Both the position numbers and the translations under genes were made by a program. 64,000 nt of DNA from an uncultured Clostridia bacterium (GTDB lineage: Bacteria; Bacillota; Clostridia; Oscillospirales; Acutalibacteraceae): assembly GCA_946186665.1 (NCBI GenBank), contig CAMHOE010000010.1, forward strand, positions 1 through 64,000, given 5' to 3'. Within the stretch, counting starts at the first letter, position 1, and every line of letters starts with the position of its first letter. Shown here piece by piece: positions 25,294-34,820 of this stretch. The notes beneath the pieces are model-generated. The model was not told the DNA's origin. It was given only the letters and a program-made list of their open reading frames with translations, and ran no database searches.

Positions 25294-26184
25294 ATGGACA
25301 ACGCCTTTTCAAGAATACACCCGGCTGTACAGGCAGTGTATTTTATTGTCGTTATGATTTTAACAATGTTTATACTGCATCCGTTTTTTCTGATAATATC
25401 CTTTGTATCGGCGGTGATTTTTTATGTTTATATTGGCGGCAGAAAGGCACTGGGCACAATGATAAAATTCATATTTCCTATGTCGGTGCTTGTTGCCCTG
25501 ATAAATCCGCTGTTCAATCATGCAGGAGTAACAATTCTTTGTTACCTTCCCAGCGGCAATCCGCTGACACTTGAGTCTCTGATATTTGGCGGAGTGTCGG
25601 GTGTGCTTTTTTCAGGTATTATGCTGTGGTGTATGTGCCTGAGATACACGATGTCAAGCGACAGAGTCATATATCTTTTCGGACGCGCAGCCCCGAAGCT
25701 CGGACTGTTTATTTCTATGATACTGCGTTTTGTACCGAAGCTTTCTGCCCGTACAAAGCAGGTCAGAGCCGCTCAGAAAAGTATTGGCAGAGACATAAAT
25801 CAGGGTTCGCTTCCAAGAAGGATTTCAAATGCAATAAGGATAATTTCAGTTATGATAGGCTGGACAATGGAAAATTCCATTGATACTGCGGATTCACTTA
25901 AAAGCCGTGGCTATGGTCTTATGCGAAGGACGTCATTTTCGCTTTTTCACTTTGAGCTACGTGACGGCATAGTGCTTGCATTAATTATCATTTTTGCAGG
26001 CGCAGTGTTTACCGGATATTTTTCCGGCAGAGAAGAATTTGATTATTTTCCTGCTATATCGCCTGTGGTATCTGATATCATGGATATTTTTATTCTATGC
26101 GCATATGCACTTCTGTGTATCATGCCGCTGATGATATGTATAAAGGAGGATGTAAAGTGGAAGTTTATTCAGTCAGAGATCTGA
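25294..26184 (+). CDS. ECF transporter T component (EcfT/CbiQ family)
   Basis: This is the transmembrane coupling subunit of an energy-coupling-factor vitamin importer. The 296-residue protein has several hydrophobic helices and the cytoplasmic coupling motifs: the RAAQKSIGRDIN region and ADSLKSRGYG, the second Ala-Arg-Gly box that contacts the ATPases. The start at ATG 25294 follows AGAGG at good spacing; a GTG 12 nt upstream overlaps the ribosome site. Its 3' end overlaps the start of the ATPase gene by 28 nt, so the two are coupled. Confidence 0.88.
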   Translation: MDNAFSRIHPAVQAVYFIVVMILTMFILHPFFLIISFVSAVIFYVYIGGRKALGTMIKFIFPMSVLVALINPLFNHAGVTILCYLPSGNPLTLESLIFGGVSGVLFSGIMLWCMCLRYTMSSDRVIYLFGRAAPKLGLFISMILRFVPKLSARTKQVRAAQKSIGRDINQGSLPRRISNAIRIISVMIGWTMENSIDTADSLKSRGYGLMRRTSFSLFHFELRDGIVLALIIIFAGAVFTGYFSGREEFDYFPAISPVVSDIMDIFILCAYALLCIMPLMICIKEDVKWKFIQSEI

Positions 26185-28817
26185 CCTTTACTTATCCGCA
26201 GGCAGACTCTCCTGCACTGAAAAATATATCCTTTACCCTTGGCGGTGGAGAGTTCGTTACCCTGTGCGGTTTGTCCGGCAGCGGAAAAAGCACACTGCTT
26301 CGTCAGCTGAAAAGCTGTCTTGCTCCGAATGGCGATCGCAGCGGAGAAATATTTTTTGAAGGACGTCATCTTGACGAAACTCCGCCTGAGGTACAGGCTG
26401 CAAGAATAGGCTTTGTAATGCAGTCGCTGGACGACCAGTCCGTCACTGATAAGGTATGGCACGAGCTTGCCTTCGGTCTTGAAAGTCTTGGACTTGACAA
26501 TTCTGTTATACAAAGCAGATCCGCTGAGATGGCAGCGTTTTTTGGTATAGAAGATCTTTACGAAAGACCTGTCGATGAGCTGTCGGGAGGACAAAAGCAG
26601 CTTTTGAATTTAGCTTCCGTAATGGTCATGCAGCCGTCTGTGCTGATACTTGACGAGCCGACCGCAAGACTTGATCCTATAGCTTCCGGAGAGTTTCTGT
26701 CTATGCTGAAAAAGATAAATACAGAACTTTCCGTCAGTATTATTCTTTGTGAGCATAGTCTTGAAGAGGCATATTCTGTCAGCGACAGGATAATTGTTAT
26801 GTCTGAAGGAATGATAATAAGTGATACCACACCGGAAAATACCGGCAGAAAGCTTTACCGGATGAAAGACCCGATGTTTCTTTCCATTCCGGCACCTTCA
26901 AGGATATTTGAGCTTGCGGTAGTGGATGGCAAAACCGAAGGTTCTCGAAGTACTCCACTGAGTGTTTCCGATGGCAGAGTGTGGCTTGAAGAATACACGA
27001 AGGAAAAAACTCTCGTGTCTCTGCCGGAGCCGTCGGATATGAAGCACGAGGATAAGCCGCTGCTTTCAATAAAGAATCTTTGGTTCCGATATGATAAACA
27101 TTCACCGGATATATTAAAGGGCTTGCAGCTGGATATTTTCAGGGGAGAATTCCTGACTGTTCTGGGAGGAAACGGCACAGGCAAAACCACAATGCTGTCC
27201 GTTATTGCAGATATTTTCAAGCCCTATAGGGGCAGAATAAAGTATGATAGTGATACCGCAAAAGGACGTCCTGAAACAGCCATGCTTATGCAGGACCCCC
27301 GAACCGTATTTGTAAAACAGACAGTAATAGACGACCTTTACGAGATATTTTCGGGAACTAAAATACCTATAGACACGCAGCATCAGAAGGTCAGTCGTGT
27401 TGTAAAGCTTTGCGGACTGGAAAAACTCTTAGACCGCCACCCCTATGACCTTTCCGGCGGAGAACAGCAAAAAGCTGCATTGGCAAAGGTGCTCCTCACG
27501 GAACCGAAGCTTCTGTTGCTTGATGAACCGGAACAGGGACTTGATACAGCCTACAAGCGGAGACTTGCAGGTATAATAAAGAAGCTGACTTCGGAAGGAG
27601 TAGCGGTAGTATCCGTAAGTCATGATACTGAATTCTGCGGTGAATACTCTGACCGCTGTGTAATGATGTTTGGCGGCAGGATAGTCAGTATGGGTTCGCC
27701 AAAACAATTTTTTTCACAAAACAGTATATACACCACATCCGTAAGCCGCATGACAAGAGGACTTATCAATAACGCCGTGACAGTTGATGATGCTCTTTAT
27801 GCAATGTCAGTGAAAAATGATACGGAAAGCTTTGAAGATGATGATAGTAAGCCGCTTGAAGATGAGGATGAGCACTTTGAAAAAAACATATTGCCTCCCA
27901 AAAAAGCAAAAAGCAAACCTGGCATTTTCCGAAAAATAAGCTCAGTGATGTTTTTGACTGTCTTTGTATTCTCTCTGCTTCTGACAGCCAATATAATATG
28001 TCTGCCTGTCTTGTCGGATAATACAGTGCTTTGTTATGGTATTCTGGTATTATCAGCTGCTGTATTCATGGTACTTTACGGCAGCGGCGAAAAAAAGCTT
28101 GATATCGCAAAAGGCCAAAAAAACAAGGGAAGAACAGCCATAGCACTTATTACCGTACTTATTGCTGTCCCGCTTACGGTCATTGCAGGGGTATATTTTT
28201 TTGATGATTCAAAATACCTTTTTATCTCACTTCTTGTAATGTTTGAGAGCATATTGCCGTTTTACATAATGTTTGAAAAAAGGCAGATACAAGCGAGGGA
28301 GCTTGTGCTGATGGCAGTTCTGTGTGCCATGTGTACAGCCGGCCGTGCAGTATTTTATATGCTTCCGGAGTTCAAGCCGCTTACCGCACTGGTGATTATT
28401 TTTTCCTGTGCACTCGGAGGAGAATCCGGATTTATGATAGGCTCTTTATCAATGCTTGCATCAAATATTTTTTTCGGACAGGGCATATGGACTCCATGGC
28501 AGATGTTTACAATGGGCTTGATAGGCTTTCTTGCAGGGGAGATATTCCAGAGGGGATTAATACGTCCAAGCAGGATAAACCTTGCAATATTTGGTTTTCT
28601 GTCGGCATATATCATTTATGGCGGAATAATGAACCCGGCAACGCTTATACTGTCAAGAAGCGCAATAACAATGGAATCCCTGCTTGCTGTGTATGCTGTA
28701 GGTCTGCCTGTAGATACTATCCATGCTTTTTCAACAGCGGTATTTTTGTATATAGGAGCGGAGCCGGTTATAATGAAGCTTGAGCGAATAAAACAAAAAT
28801 ACGGTCTTATCCGATAA
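26157..28817 (+). CDS. Fused ECF ATPase-ATPase-S component
   Basis: One 886-residue polypeptide carries three ECF parts. ABC module 1 (about 1-235) has GLSGSGKSTLLRQ, VDELSGGQKQLLNLA and LILDEPTARLDP. ABC module 2 (about 300-530) has GGNGTGKTTML near 335 and DLSGGEQQKAALAK near 429. A charged linker leads to a membrane region from about 594. Its last part (from about 709) reads as an S component: QARELVLMAVLCAMCTAGRA, KPLTALVIIFSCALGGESGF and NIFFGQGIWTPWQMFTMG, similar to the CbrT-like group. The start is inferred as GTG 26157, 7 nt after GGAGGA; the ATG inside that site is followed at once by a stop. Cobalamin or a precursor is the likely substrate from the riboswitch. Confidence 0.85.
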   Translation: MEVYSVRDLTFTYPQADSPALKNISFTLGGGEFVTLCGLSGSGKSTLLRQLKSCLAPNGDRSGEIFFEGRHLDETPPEVQAARIGFVMQSLDDQSVTDKVWHELAFGLESLGLDNSVIQSRSAEMAAFFGIEDLYERPVDELSGGQKQLLNLASVMVMQPSVLILDEPTARLDPIASGEFLSMLKKINTELSVSIILCEHSLEEAYSVSDRIIVMSEGMIISDTTPENTGRKLYRMKDPMFLSIPAPSRIFELAVVDGKTEGSRSTPLSVSDGRVWLEEYTKEKTLVSLPEPSDMKHEDKPLLSIKNLWFRYDKHSPDILKGLQLDIFRGEFLTVLGGNGTGKTTMLSVIADIFKPYRGRIKYDSDTAKGRPETAMLMQDPRTVFVKQTVIDDLYEIFSGTKIPIDTQHQKVSRVVKLCGLEKLLDRHPYDLSGGEQQKAALAKVLLTEPKLLLLDEPEQGLDTAYKRRLAGIIKKLTSEGVAVVSVSHDTEFCGEYSDRCVMMFGGRIVSMGSPKQFFSQNSIYTTSVSRMTRGLINNAVTVDDALYAMSVKNDTESFEDDDSKPLEDEDEHFEKNILPPKKAKSKPGIFRKISSVMFLTVFVFSLLLTANIICLPVLSDNTVLCYGILVLSAAVFMVLYGSGEKKLDIAKGQKNKGRTAIALITVLIAVPLTVIAGVYFFDDSKYLFISLLVMFESILPFYIMFEKRQIQARELVLMAVLCAMCTAGRAVFYMLPEFKPLTALVIIFSCALGGESGFMIGSLSMLASNIFFGQGIWTPWQMFTMGLIGFLAGEIFQRGLIRPSRINLAIFGFLSAYIIYGGIMNPATLILSRSAITMESLLAVYAVGLPVDTIHAFSTAVFLYIGAEPVIMKLERIKQKYGLIR

Positions 28818-28900
28818 AAAATAATAAAAAGTTAATATTTTTATATTTTCTTAACCTCTCCGATATGATATAATATATATTGTCAAGGAGGGGTATCTTT

Positions 28901-29041
28901 ATGCTTTCCTCCGATAGGCTCCGGGATAAACTGTTGAAGTTATATAGTTTCAACAGTGATACCGTGAAAGGGAGAGATAACAATGATTTTTTTAGAATAT
29001 CCGAAATGCTCCACCTGCAAAAAGGCAAAGGCATGGCTTGA
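28901..29041 (+). CDS. Short upstream ORF overlapping the ArsC/Spx-like gene
   Basis: This 46-codon ORF has a stronger ribosome site (AAGGAGGGG) than the gene it overlaps by 59 nt. Its sequence MLSSDRLRDKLLKLYSFNSD has no known domain. A CTGTTGAA/TTCAACAG hairpin lies inside it. It may be a control ORF. Confidence 0.4.
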   Translation: MLSSDRLRDKLLKLYSFNSDTVKGRDNNDFFRISEMLHLQKGKGMA

Positions 29042-29333
29042 CGATAATAACGCAGAATATACCGACAGAAATATCAAAGAAGAAAATCCTGATGTCGGCG
29101 AGCTGAGAGAATGGTATCAAAGGAGCGGGCTTCCGCTGAAAAAATTTTTCAACACAAGCGGAATGCTTTACAGAGAAATGAACCTGAAGGAAAGGCTTCC
29201 TGAAATGTCGGAGGACGAGATGCTTTCGCTTCTTGCATCAGACGGTATGCTTGTCAAGCGTCCGCTTGTTATAGGAGACGACTTCGTTCTTGTGGGCTTT
29301 AAGCTTCAGGAATGGGAGAGCAAGCTTTTATGA
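28983..29333 (+). CDS. ArsC/Spx-family thioredoxin-fold protein
   Basis: This 116-residue protein begins MIFLEYPKCSTCKKAKAWLD, with the CxxC redox site at positions 9-12, and has the family's FFNTSG and RPLVIGDDFVLVGF segments. It belongs to the ArsC/Spx/YffB superfamily. It lacks the recognisable RNA-polymerase-binding features I would need to call it Spx, so an ArsC-like reductase such as YffB is more likely. GGGAGAG precedes its ATG. Confidence 0.85.
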   Translation: MIFLEYPKCSTCKKAKAWLDDNNAEYTDRNIKEENPDVGELREWYQRSGLPLKKFFNTSGMLYREMNLKERLPEMSEDEMLSLLASDGMLVKRPLVIGDDFVLVGFKLQEWESKLL

Positions 29334-29406
29334 TCGTTTAACGCAATTATTTATTTTTCAGCCTTGAGTTTTCAGTGTTTATTATTTCTTTATGCGGAGG
29401 GGTGTT

Positions 29407-31353
29407 ATGAAGGATTTTTTACCTATCTGTAAAGATGATATGATAAAGCGAGGGTGGAAGGAAGTAGACTTCACCTTTGTTATCGGTGACGCCTACGTAG
29501 ATCATCCGTCCTTCGGTCCTGCTATAATCAGCAGGGTGCTGGAAGCGGCAGGCTATAAGGTGGGTATCATTTCCCAGCCGGACTGGAAGGATCCGGACAG
29601 CATAAATGTTTTCGGTGAACCGAGACTCGGATTTCTGATATGTGCAGGAAATATGGATTCGATGGTGAACCATTACTCTGTGTCAAAGAAAAGACGTTCA
29701 AAGGATTTCTTTACACCGGGAGGAGAAATGGGAAAACGTCCCGATCATGCAACAGTGGTTTATGGAAATCTTATCCGCCGCACATATAAGACCAAGCCTG
29801 TTATAATAGGCGGCATTGAAGCGAGCCTGAGACGCATGGCACATTACGACTATTGGGATAATACGCTGAAACGTTCAGTTCTTTTGGATTCACAGGCGGA
29901 TATATTGTCCTTTGGAATGGGCGAGCGCTCCATAACAGAAATTGCTGATGCACTGAACAGCGGTATACCGGTGTCTGATATAACCTTTGTAAGGGGAACC
30001 GTGTATAAAACAAAAACACTTAATAATATCAATGAGGAACATATTGTACTGCCGTCATTCAGGGAAATGAAGGAGGATAAGCTCAACTACGCAAGGAGCT
30101 TTTACATACAGTATACGAACACAGATCCGTTTTCCGGTAAGGTGCTGGCGGAACCCTATGATGATCAGTATGTGGTACAGAACCCGATGTCAAAACCCCT
30201 TACTCAGCAGGAAATGGACAGTGTATATGCTCTGCCTTATATGCGCAGCTATCACCCGAGCTACGAAGCTCTGGGAGGAGTAGACGCTATAAAGGAAGTT
30301 AAATTCAGTCTGATAAGCAACAGAGGGTGTTTTGGCGGATGCAGCTTTTGTGCGCTGACATTTCATCAGGGACGAATAATACAGACGAGAAGCCATGAGT
30401 CTATAATTTCAGAAGCAAAAGAGATGATAACAGATCCTGAATTCAAGGGATATATCCATGATGTAGGTGGACCGACTGCAAATTTCCGCAGTACATCCTG
30501 TGAGAAGCAGCTTAAATACGGTGTCTGTCCTAACAAGCAATGCCTGTTCCCGAAGCCGTGCAGTAACCTTATCATAGATCACAGCGATTATCTTGAATTG
30601 CTCAGACAGCTTCGCAGATTGCCGGGAGTGAAAAAGGTTTTTATACGTTCCGGCATACGCTTTGATTATATAATGGCAGACAGTGATGATACATTTTTCA
30701 GGGAAATGTGTGAGCACCATATCAGCGGACAGCTGAAGGTAGCACCGGAACATATTTCGGATGAGGTTCTTTCAAAGATGGGAAAACCCCAGAACAGCGT
30801 ATACAGAGCTTTCTGCAAAAAATATGCTCAAATTAATAAATCACTGGGAAAGCCTCAGTTCCTTGTGCCGTATCTGATGTCTTCTCATCCGGGGTCGACT
30901 CTCAGGGAAGCTATAGCGCTTGCGGAATATCTCAGGGATACGGGATGCAATCCGGAGCAGGTTCAGGATTTTTACCCGACTCCGTCAACGATATCCACCT
31001 GTATGTATTATACCGGAGTGGATCCAAGGACGATGAAGCCTGTTTACGTTGCCCACGATCCCCACGAAAAAGCTATGCAGAGGGCGCTTATACAGTATAA
31101 GAACCCGAAAAACTACGATCTTGTTCATGAAGCACTTGTAAAGGCTCACAGGACAGACCTTATAGGCTTTGATAAAAAGTGCCTGATACGTCCAAGAAAC
31201 AAAAACGATGTTTCCGCTTCAAAGCCTAAAAGACAGCTTACGAGTGAAGAAAAGAAATACGGTATTTCCTTTGAAAAATACGACAGTATGATAAATGCCG
31301 GAAAAAGTCAGGCAAAGAGCAATAATTCTCAAAAGAAAAAAAGAAGAAAATAA
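29407..31353 (+). CDS. YgiQ-family radical SAM protein
   Basis: This 648-residue protein of the YgiQ family has an N-terminal B12-binding-like half ([39 protein letters not shown]) and a radical SAM core with CFGGCSFC (cysteines near 307, 311 and 314) for the [4Fe-4S] cluster. It ends in the family's C-terminal DUF3362-type region ([20 protein letters not shown]). The reaction is unknown for the family. GGAGGGGTGTT precedes ATG 29407, preferred over an ATG 15 nt upstream. Confidence 0.93.
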   Translation: MKDFLPICKDDMIKRGWKEVDFTFVIGDAYVDHPSFGPAIISRVLEAAGYKVGIISQPDWKDPDSINVFGEPRLGFLICAGNMDSMVNHYSVSKKRRSKDFFTPGGEMGKRPDHATVVYGNLIRRTYKTKPVIIGGIEASLRRMAHYDYWDNTLKRSVLLDSQADILSFGMGERSITEIADALNSGIPVSDITFVRGTVYKTKTLNNINEEHIVLPSFREMKEDKLNYARSFYIQYTNTDPFSGKVLAEPYDDQYVVQNPMSKPLTQQEMDSVYALPYMRSYHPSYEALGGVDAIKEVKFSLISNRGCFGGCSFCALTFHQGRIIQTRSHESIISEAKEMITDPEFKGYIHDVGGPTANFRSTSCEKQLKYGVCPNKQCLFPKPCSNLIIDHSDYLELLRQLRRLPGVKKVFIRSGIRFDYIMADSDDTFFREMCEHHISGQLKVAPEHISDEVLSKMGKPQNSVYRAFCKKYAQINKSLGKPQFLVPYLMSSHPGSTLREAIALAEYLRDTGCNPEQVQDFYPTPSTISTCMYYTGVDPRTMKPVYVAHDPHEKAMQRALIQYKNPKNYDLVHEALVKAHRTDLIGFDKKCLIRPRNKNDVSASKPKRQLTSEEKKYGISFEKYDSMINAGKSQAKSNNSQKKKRRK

Positions 31354-31388
31354 TGGCGATGTTTTTACCATAAGAGGAGGTGAGACAG

Positions 31389-31844
31389 ATGATGCTTTGG
31401 GTATGGATAGCAGTTGTAGTTGTTGCAGTGGTCATGGAGATCAGTTCTCCGATACAGCTCGTATCTATCTGGGCTGCTTTAGGAGGTATCGCAGCATTAG
31501 GACTGGAGCTTTTCGGAGTAGAGCTGTGGGTGCAGATAGTGGTATTCTTTGCAGTAACATTCCTGCTTATACTTCTGACAAGACCGCTTGCAAAGAAAAT
31601 GACAAGCTTCCAGAAAGAGGCTACCAATGCGGACATGAACATCGGAAAATCGGGCAAGGTCACTAAGATCGTTGACGAAAATCTGGGTGTTTTCCGTGTC
31701 AGGGTAGAGAATGACGACTGGTCGGCGGCAACTGAGGACAAAACTGTTCTCCCTGTAGGCACAAGTGTATCCGTAAAAAGGATAGAGGGAGTAAAACTTA
31801 TAGTTGAGCCTTTGGATGTTCCGGCCGCTGTCGGAGCAAACTAA
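31389..31844 (+). CDS. NfeD-like membrane protein
   Basis: This 151-residue protein has three hydrophobic helices followed by a small soluble OB-fold domain (NIGKSGKVTKIVDENLGVFRVRVENDDWSA, VPVGTSVSVKRIEG-like ending). NfeD proteins are encoded next to SPFH proteins and are thought to act with them in membrane microdomains. The SPFH gene follows after 35 nt. GGAGG before the double ATG sets the start. Confidence 0.9.
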   Translation: MMLWVWIAVVVVAVVMEISSPIQLVSIWAALGGIAALGLELFGVELWVQIVVFFAVTFLLILLTRPLAKKMTSFQKEATNADMNIGKSGKVTKIVDENLGVFRVRVENDDWSAATEDKTVLPVGTSVSVKRIEGVKLIVEPLDVPAAVGAN

Positions 31845-31879
31845 GAGTATAGAATAAGTAAAGAAAAGAGGTAATCATT

Positions 31880-33025
31880 ATGCAGGGTTGGCTTATAGCA
31901 TTGATAATAATACTTGTTGTACTTTTTCTGGTAGTAGTATCAAACATAAAGATAGTACCGCAGGCAAACGCTTTTGTAATCGAACGTTTCGGTGTTTACT
32001 TCAAGACATGGCATACGGGTATCCATGTAAAGGTACCCTTTGTTGACAGAATAGCAAGGAAAGTATCACTGAAAGAGCAGGTAGTGGATTTTGAACCCCA
32101 GTCGGTTATTACAAGAGATAACGTGTCTATGCAGATAGATACAGTTGTATATTTTCAGATCACCGACTCCAAGCTTTACGCATATGGTGTTGAACGTCCT
32201 ATAATGGCTATCGAGACGCTTTGTGCAACTACTCTCCGTAACATCATCGGTGAGCTGGAGCTTGATAACACACTTACATCCCGTGACAAGATAAACGAGC
32301 GTATCCGTGAGATACTTGATGAAGCAACAGACGCATGGGGCATAAAGGTAAAGCGTGTTGAGCTTAAAAACATTCTTCCGCCCCGTGAGATACAGCTTGC
32401 CATGGAGAAGCAGATGAAGGCTGAACGTGAGCGCCGTGCAAGAATACTGGATGCAGAGGGTGAAAAGACAAGTCAGATACTTGTTGCAGAAGGACAGAAG
32501 GAAGCAGCTATCCTGAGAGCAGAAGCTATCAAGGAAACAAAGATAAGAGAAGCACAGGGTGAAGCTGAGGCTATTATCGCAGTACAGACAGCTCTTGCGG
32601 ATTCGTTGAAGATGTTGAACGCAGCAGCTCCCTCAGACAGAGTAATTGCACTGAAGAGCCTTGAGACCTTTGCGCAGGTAGCAGACGGCAGAGCAACGAA
32701 GATAATCATTCCTTCCGAGATACAGTCCATGTCAAGTCTTGCTACAGCACTCAAAGAGCTTGTTGTTGACGGAAATGTAGACAACAGTCCTAAGGCTGAC
32801 AGCAAAGCCCCCGGTGCAGCCAAGACCTTGCCTGCTGTAAACACAACAAGCACCAGACCTGCACAGACTACACAGGCAGCACAGCAGACTGCTAACCGTC
32901 AGTATCCGGCTTATCAGCAGAATACTACAGCACAGCAGTATGGCGGTGTATCCCGTTCAGTAGATGCACAGGCTGCTCTCAGGGATCAGGCTCGCCGTAT
33001 GCTTGACCAGAATGCTCCCAGATAA
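31880..33025 (+). CDS. SPFH/stomatin-like membrane protein (QmcA type)
   Basis: This 381-residue protein has an N-terminal transmembrane helix and an SPFH domain (IVPQANAFVIERFGVYFKTW, VDRIARKVSLKEQVVDFEPQ, LRNIIGELELDNTLTSRDKI). An Ala/Glu-rich coiled coil follows (MKAERERRARILDAEGEK), then a Gln/Thr/Ala-rich tail of about 90 residues that looks disordered. It probably forms membrane oligomers with the NfeD protein. A terminator follows. Confidence 0.92.
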   Translation: MQGWLIALIIILVVLFLVVVSNIKIVPQANAFVIERFGVYFKTWHTGIHVKVPFVDRIARKVSLKEQVVDFEPQSVITRDNVSMQIDTVVYFQITDSKLYAYGVERPIMAIETLCATTLRNIIGELELDNTLTSRDKINERIREILDEATDAWGIKVKRVELKNILPPREIQLAMEKQMKAERERRARILDAEGEKTSQILVAEGQKEAAILRAEAIKETKIREAQGEAEAIIAVQTALADSLKMLNAAAPSDRVIALKSLETFAQVADGRATKIIIPSEIQSMSSLATALKELVVDGNVDNSPKADSKAPGAAKTLPAVNTTSTRPAQTTQAAQQTANRQYPAYQQNTTAQQYGGVSRSVDAQAALRDQARRMLDQNAPR

Positions 33026-33058
33026 ATTTATAGAATAACCGAATATCCCGATGTTATT

Positions 33059-33104
33059 AAAACCGACAGTACAGGTGAGTTTCATGCTCTGCTGTCGGTT
33101 TTAC
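33059..33104 (+). terminator. Terminator of the nfeD-SPFH operon
   Basis: An 11-bp stem (33059-33069 with 33092-33102) ends in TTTT. Confidence 0.75.
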
Positions 33105-33154
33105 AGCATTACGGATATCATGGAATAATGCTGAAAATAAGAGGTGATATAGGG

Positions 33155-33934
33155 ATGGATCATTCTGAGAAAAGAAGGTTCCTTATTGATTATTTGCTGA
33201 ACGAACGGCCTGAGCTTATGAGTGCGGAGGTGCCGGCGGATGTCATAGGTCAGAAAAGATTATTACGTAGTCTTTTTAATATCAGACCGCCGATGAAATC
33301 TGACGACCGCTTTATAGAGATACAAAATGAATATCTTCGTGAAGCGGCAGAGGAAAAAGGGATAACGGATATTTCAGAGCTTACTGAAGCAGAGAATGGA
33401 ATATACCTATGGCAGGGAGATATCACTGCACTCCGCTGTGATGCAATAGTCAATGCTGCAAACAGCGGTATGACAGGCTGTTATTCACCATGTCATGGCT
33501 GTATAGACAATGCGATACATACATATTCAGGAGTTCAGCTCAGAAATGCGTGTAATGATATAATGCTGAAGCAGGGTACACCTGAACCTACCGGCATGGC
33601 AAAGCTCACATCCGGATACAATTTGCCCTGCAAATATGTTCTCCATACTGTAGGACCAATTGTTGAGGGCAGACTGACTGACAAAGAGTGTGATCTGTTA
33701 AGATCGTGTTATCTCTCATGTCTGGAGCTTGCAGAAAAGAACGGGATAAAAAGCATTGCATTCTGTTGTATATCAACAGGTGTTTTCGGGTTCCCGAAAA
33801 AGGAAGCGGCAGAGATCGCGGTCAATACTGTCAGAGAATACAGAAATAACGGTAACAATGACATAAAGGTAATATTCAATGTTTTTACCGATGAAGATCT
33901 TATTATATATCAGAAACTTCTCGGAATACATTAA
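33155..33934 (+). CDS. Zinc-dependent macrodomain, protein-ADP-ribose hydrolase
   Basis: The C-terminal two-thirds is a macrodomain (LWQGDITALRCDAIVNAANSG, LHTVGPIV, FCCISTGVFGFPKKEAA). Within it the segment CYSPCHGCIDNAIH (about 108-121) matches the Cys/His/Cys zinc site of the Zn-Macro group, which removes ADP-ribose from proteins. The N-terminal 80 residues are the helical region found in the same group. In staphylococci and streptococci such genes sit with SirTM and GcvH-L; none is here. The start at 33155 has AGAGGTGATATAGGG upstream. Confidence 0.9.
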   Translation: MDHSEKRRFLIDYLLNERPELMSAEVPADVIGQKRLLRSLFNIRPPMKSDDRFIEIQNEYLREAAEEKGITDISELTEAENGIYLWQGDITALRCDAIVNAANSGMTGCYSPCHGCIDNAIHTYSGVQLRNACNDIMLKQGTPEPTGMAKLTSGYNLPCKYVLHTVGPIVEGRLTDKECDLLRSCYLSCLELAEKNGIKSIAFCCISTGVFGFPKKEAAEIAVNTVREYRNNGNNDIKVIFNVFTDEDLIIYQKLLGIH

Positions 33935-33990
33935 AAACAGGGTAGAGTGAGGGCCATAGTATCTCTCAGTCTACCCTGTTTATTTTGTTT
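33935..33990 (+). terminator. Terminator of the macrodomain gene
   Basis: A 12-bp perfect stem (33935-33946 with 33970-33981) is followed by TTTATTTTGTTTTT. Confidence 0.85.
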
Positions 33991-34045
33991 TTGAATCTCC
34001 TTTGTCAGTTGTTTTGTAAAGTTGCTGGAATCATCTTTGCGAATT

Positions 34046-34744
34046 TTATATTATAAACAGCTCATAGTATTCATCCATATCCGCCATTGAAACGTATTCC
34101 ATTTCTGCAACTATAATGTGGTCAAACAGAACGACTCCGATAGATCTCAGTGAGTTTTTTAAGGCTATGGTCGCTTTTACATCAGAGTCTGATGGCAGCG
34201 GTATTCCACTGGGATGATTGTGGGCAAGGACAGCGCCGCTAGCCTTATATTTTACTGCCAGCTGTAGTATCTTTTTTATATTGACATCAGAGGCTGTTAA
34301 AGTCCCTTTACTTATGATATCACAGTAAAGCTGACGTCCCTTCGGGTCAAGCAGCATAAGAACAACCTGTTCCTCGTTTGCACCTATAAAATAATGTGCT
34401 ATAGTTTCTCCGATACCGGTATCATCATCCTGACTGTGGTCGTTTTTATATCTGTCTTTATAGTATCTTGCACACACAGAAGGGAACAGCTTTAAAAAGA
34501 CAGCGGCGTTTTTGCTTATACCACATTCTGTAAGCGCATCAACTTCTGCATCCAGTACACCGGAAAAGCTGCCAAATCTGTTTATCAGTTTGTGAGCAAT
34601 CTCGTTCGTGTCTTTACGTGGGATAGCATAAAAAAGCATAAGCTCAAGAGCTTCGTGATCCCTGAACTTTCCAAGACCATCCTCTAAGAATTTTTCTCTC
34701 ACTCTGTCACGGTGACCATCGTGCAGACCTTTTTTCTCAGCCAT
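34046..34744 (-). CDS. radC: RadC/JAB-family DNA repair-like protein
   Basis: This 232-residue protein has the helix-hairpin-helix region (ALELMLFYAIPRKDTNEIAHKLI) and the JAMM-type metal motif GAVLAHNHPSGIPLPSDSD. Despite its historic name, a repair function for RadC is not established. AAGGAG stands before ATG 34744. The longer in-frame start adds 21 unconserved residues. Confidence 0.93.
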   Translation of the reverse strand: MAEKKGLHDGHRDRVREKFLEDGLGKFRDHEALELMLFYAIPRKDTNEIAHKLINRFGSFSGVLDAEVDALTECGISKNAAVFLKLFPSVCARYYKDRYKNDHSQDDDTGIGETIAHYFIGANEEQVVLMLLDPKGRQLYCDIISKGTLTASDVNIKKILQLAVKYKASGAVLAHNHPSGIPLPSDSDVKATIALKNSLRSIGVVLFDHIIVAEMEYVSMADMDEYYELFII

Positions 34745-34820
34745 ATCTTTGTTCTCCTTGCAGTAATAAAAATGTGTGTCTCTGTTATGATGTAAGTGTA
34801 TTCTCATATTTCAGGCAGTA

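Noticed and set aside
28983..29333. Spx transcription regulator
   Set aside because: Only the CxxC redox site and fold are clear; specific Spx features were not recognised, so a broader ArsC/Spx-family call was kept.
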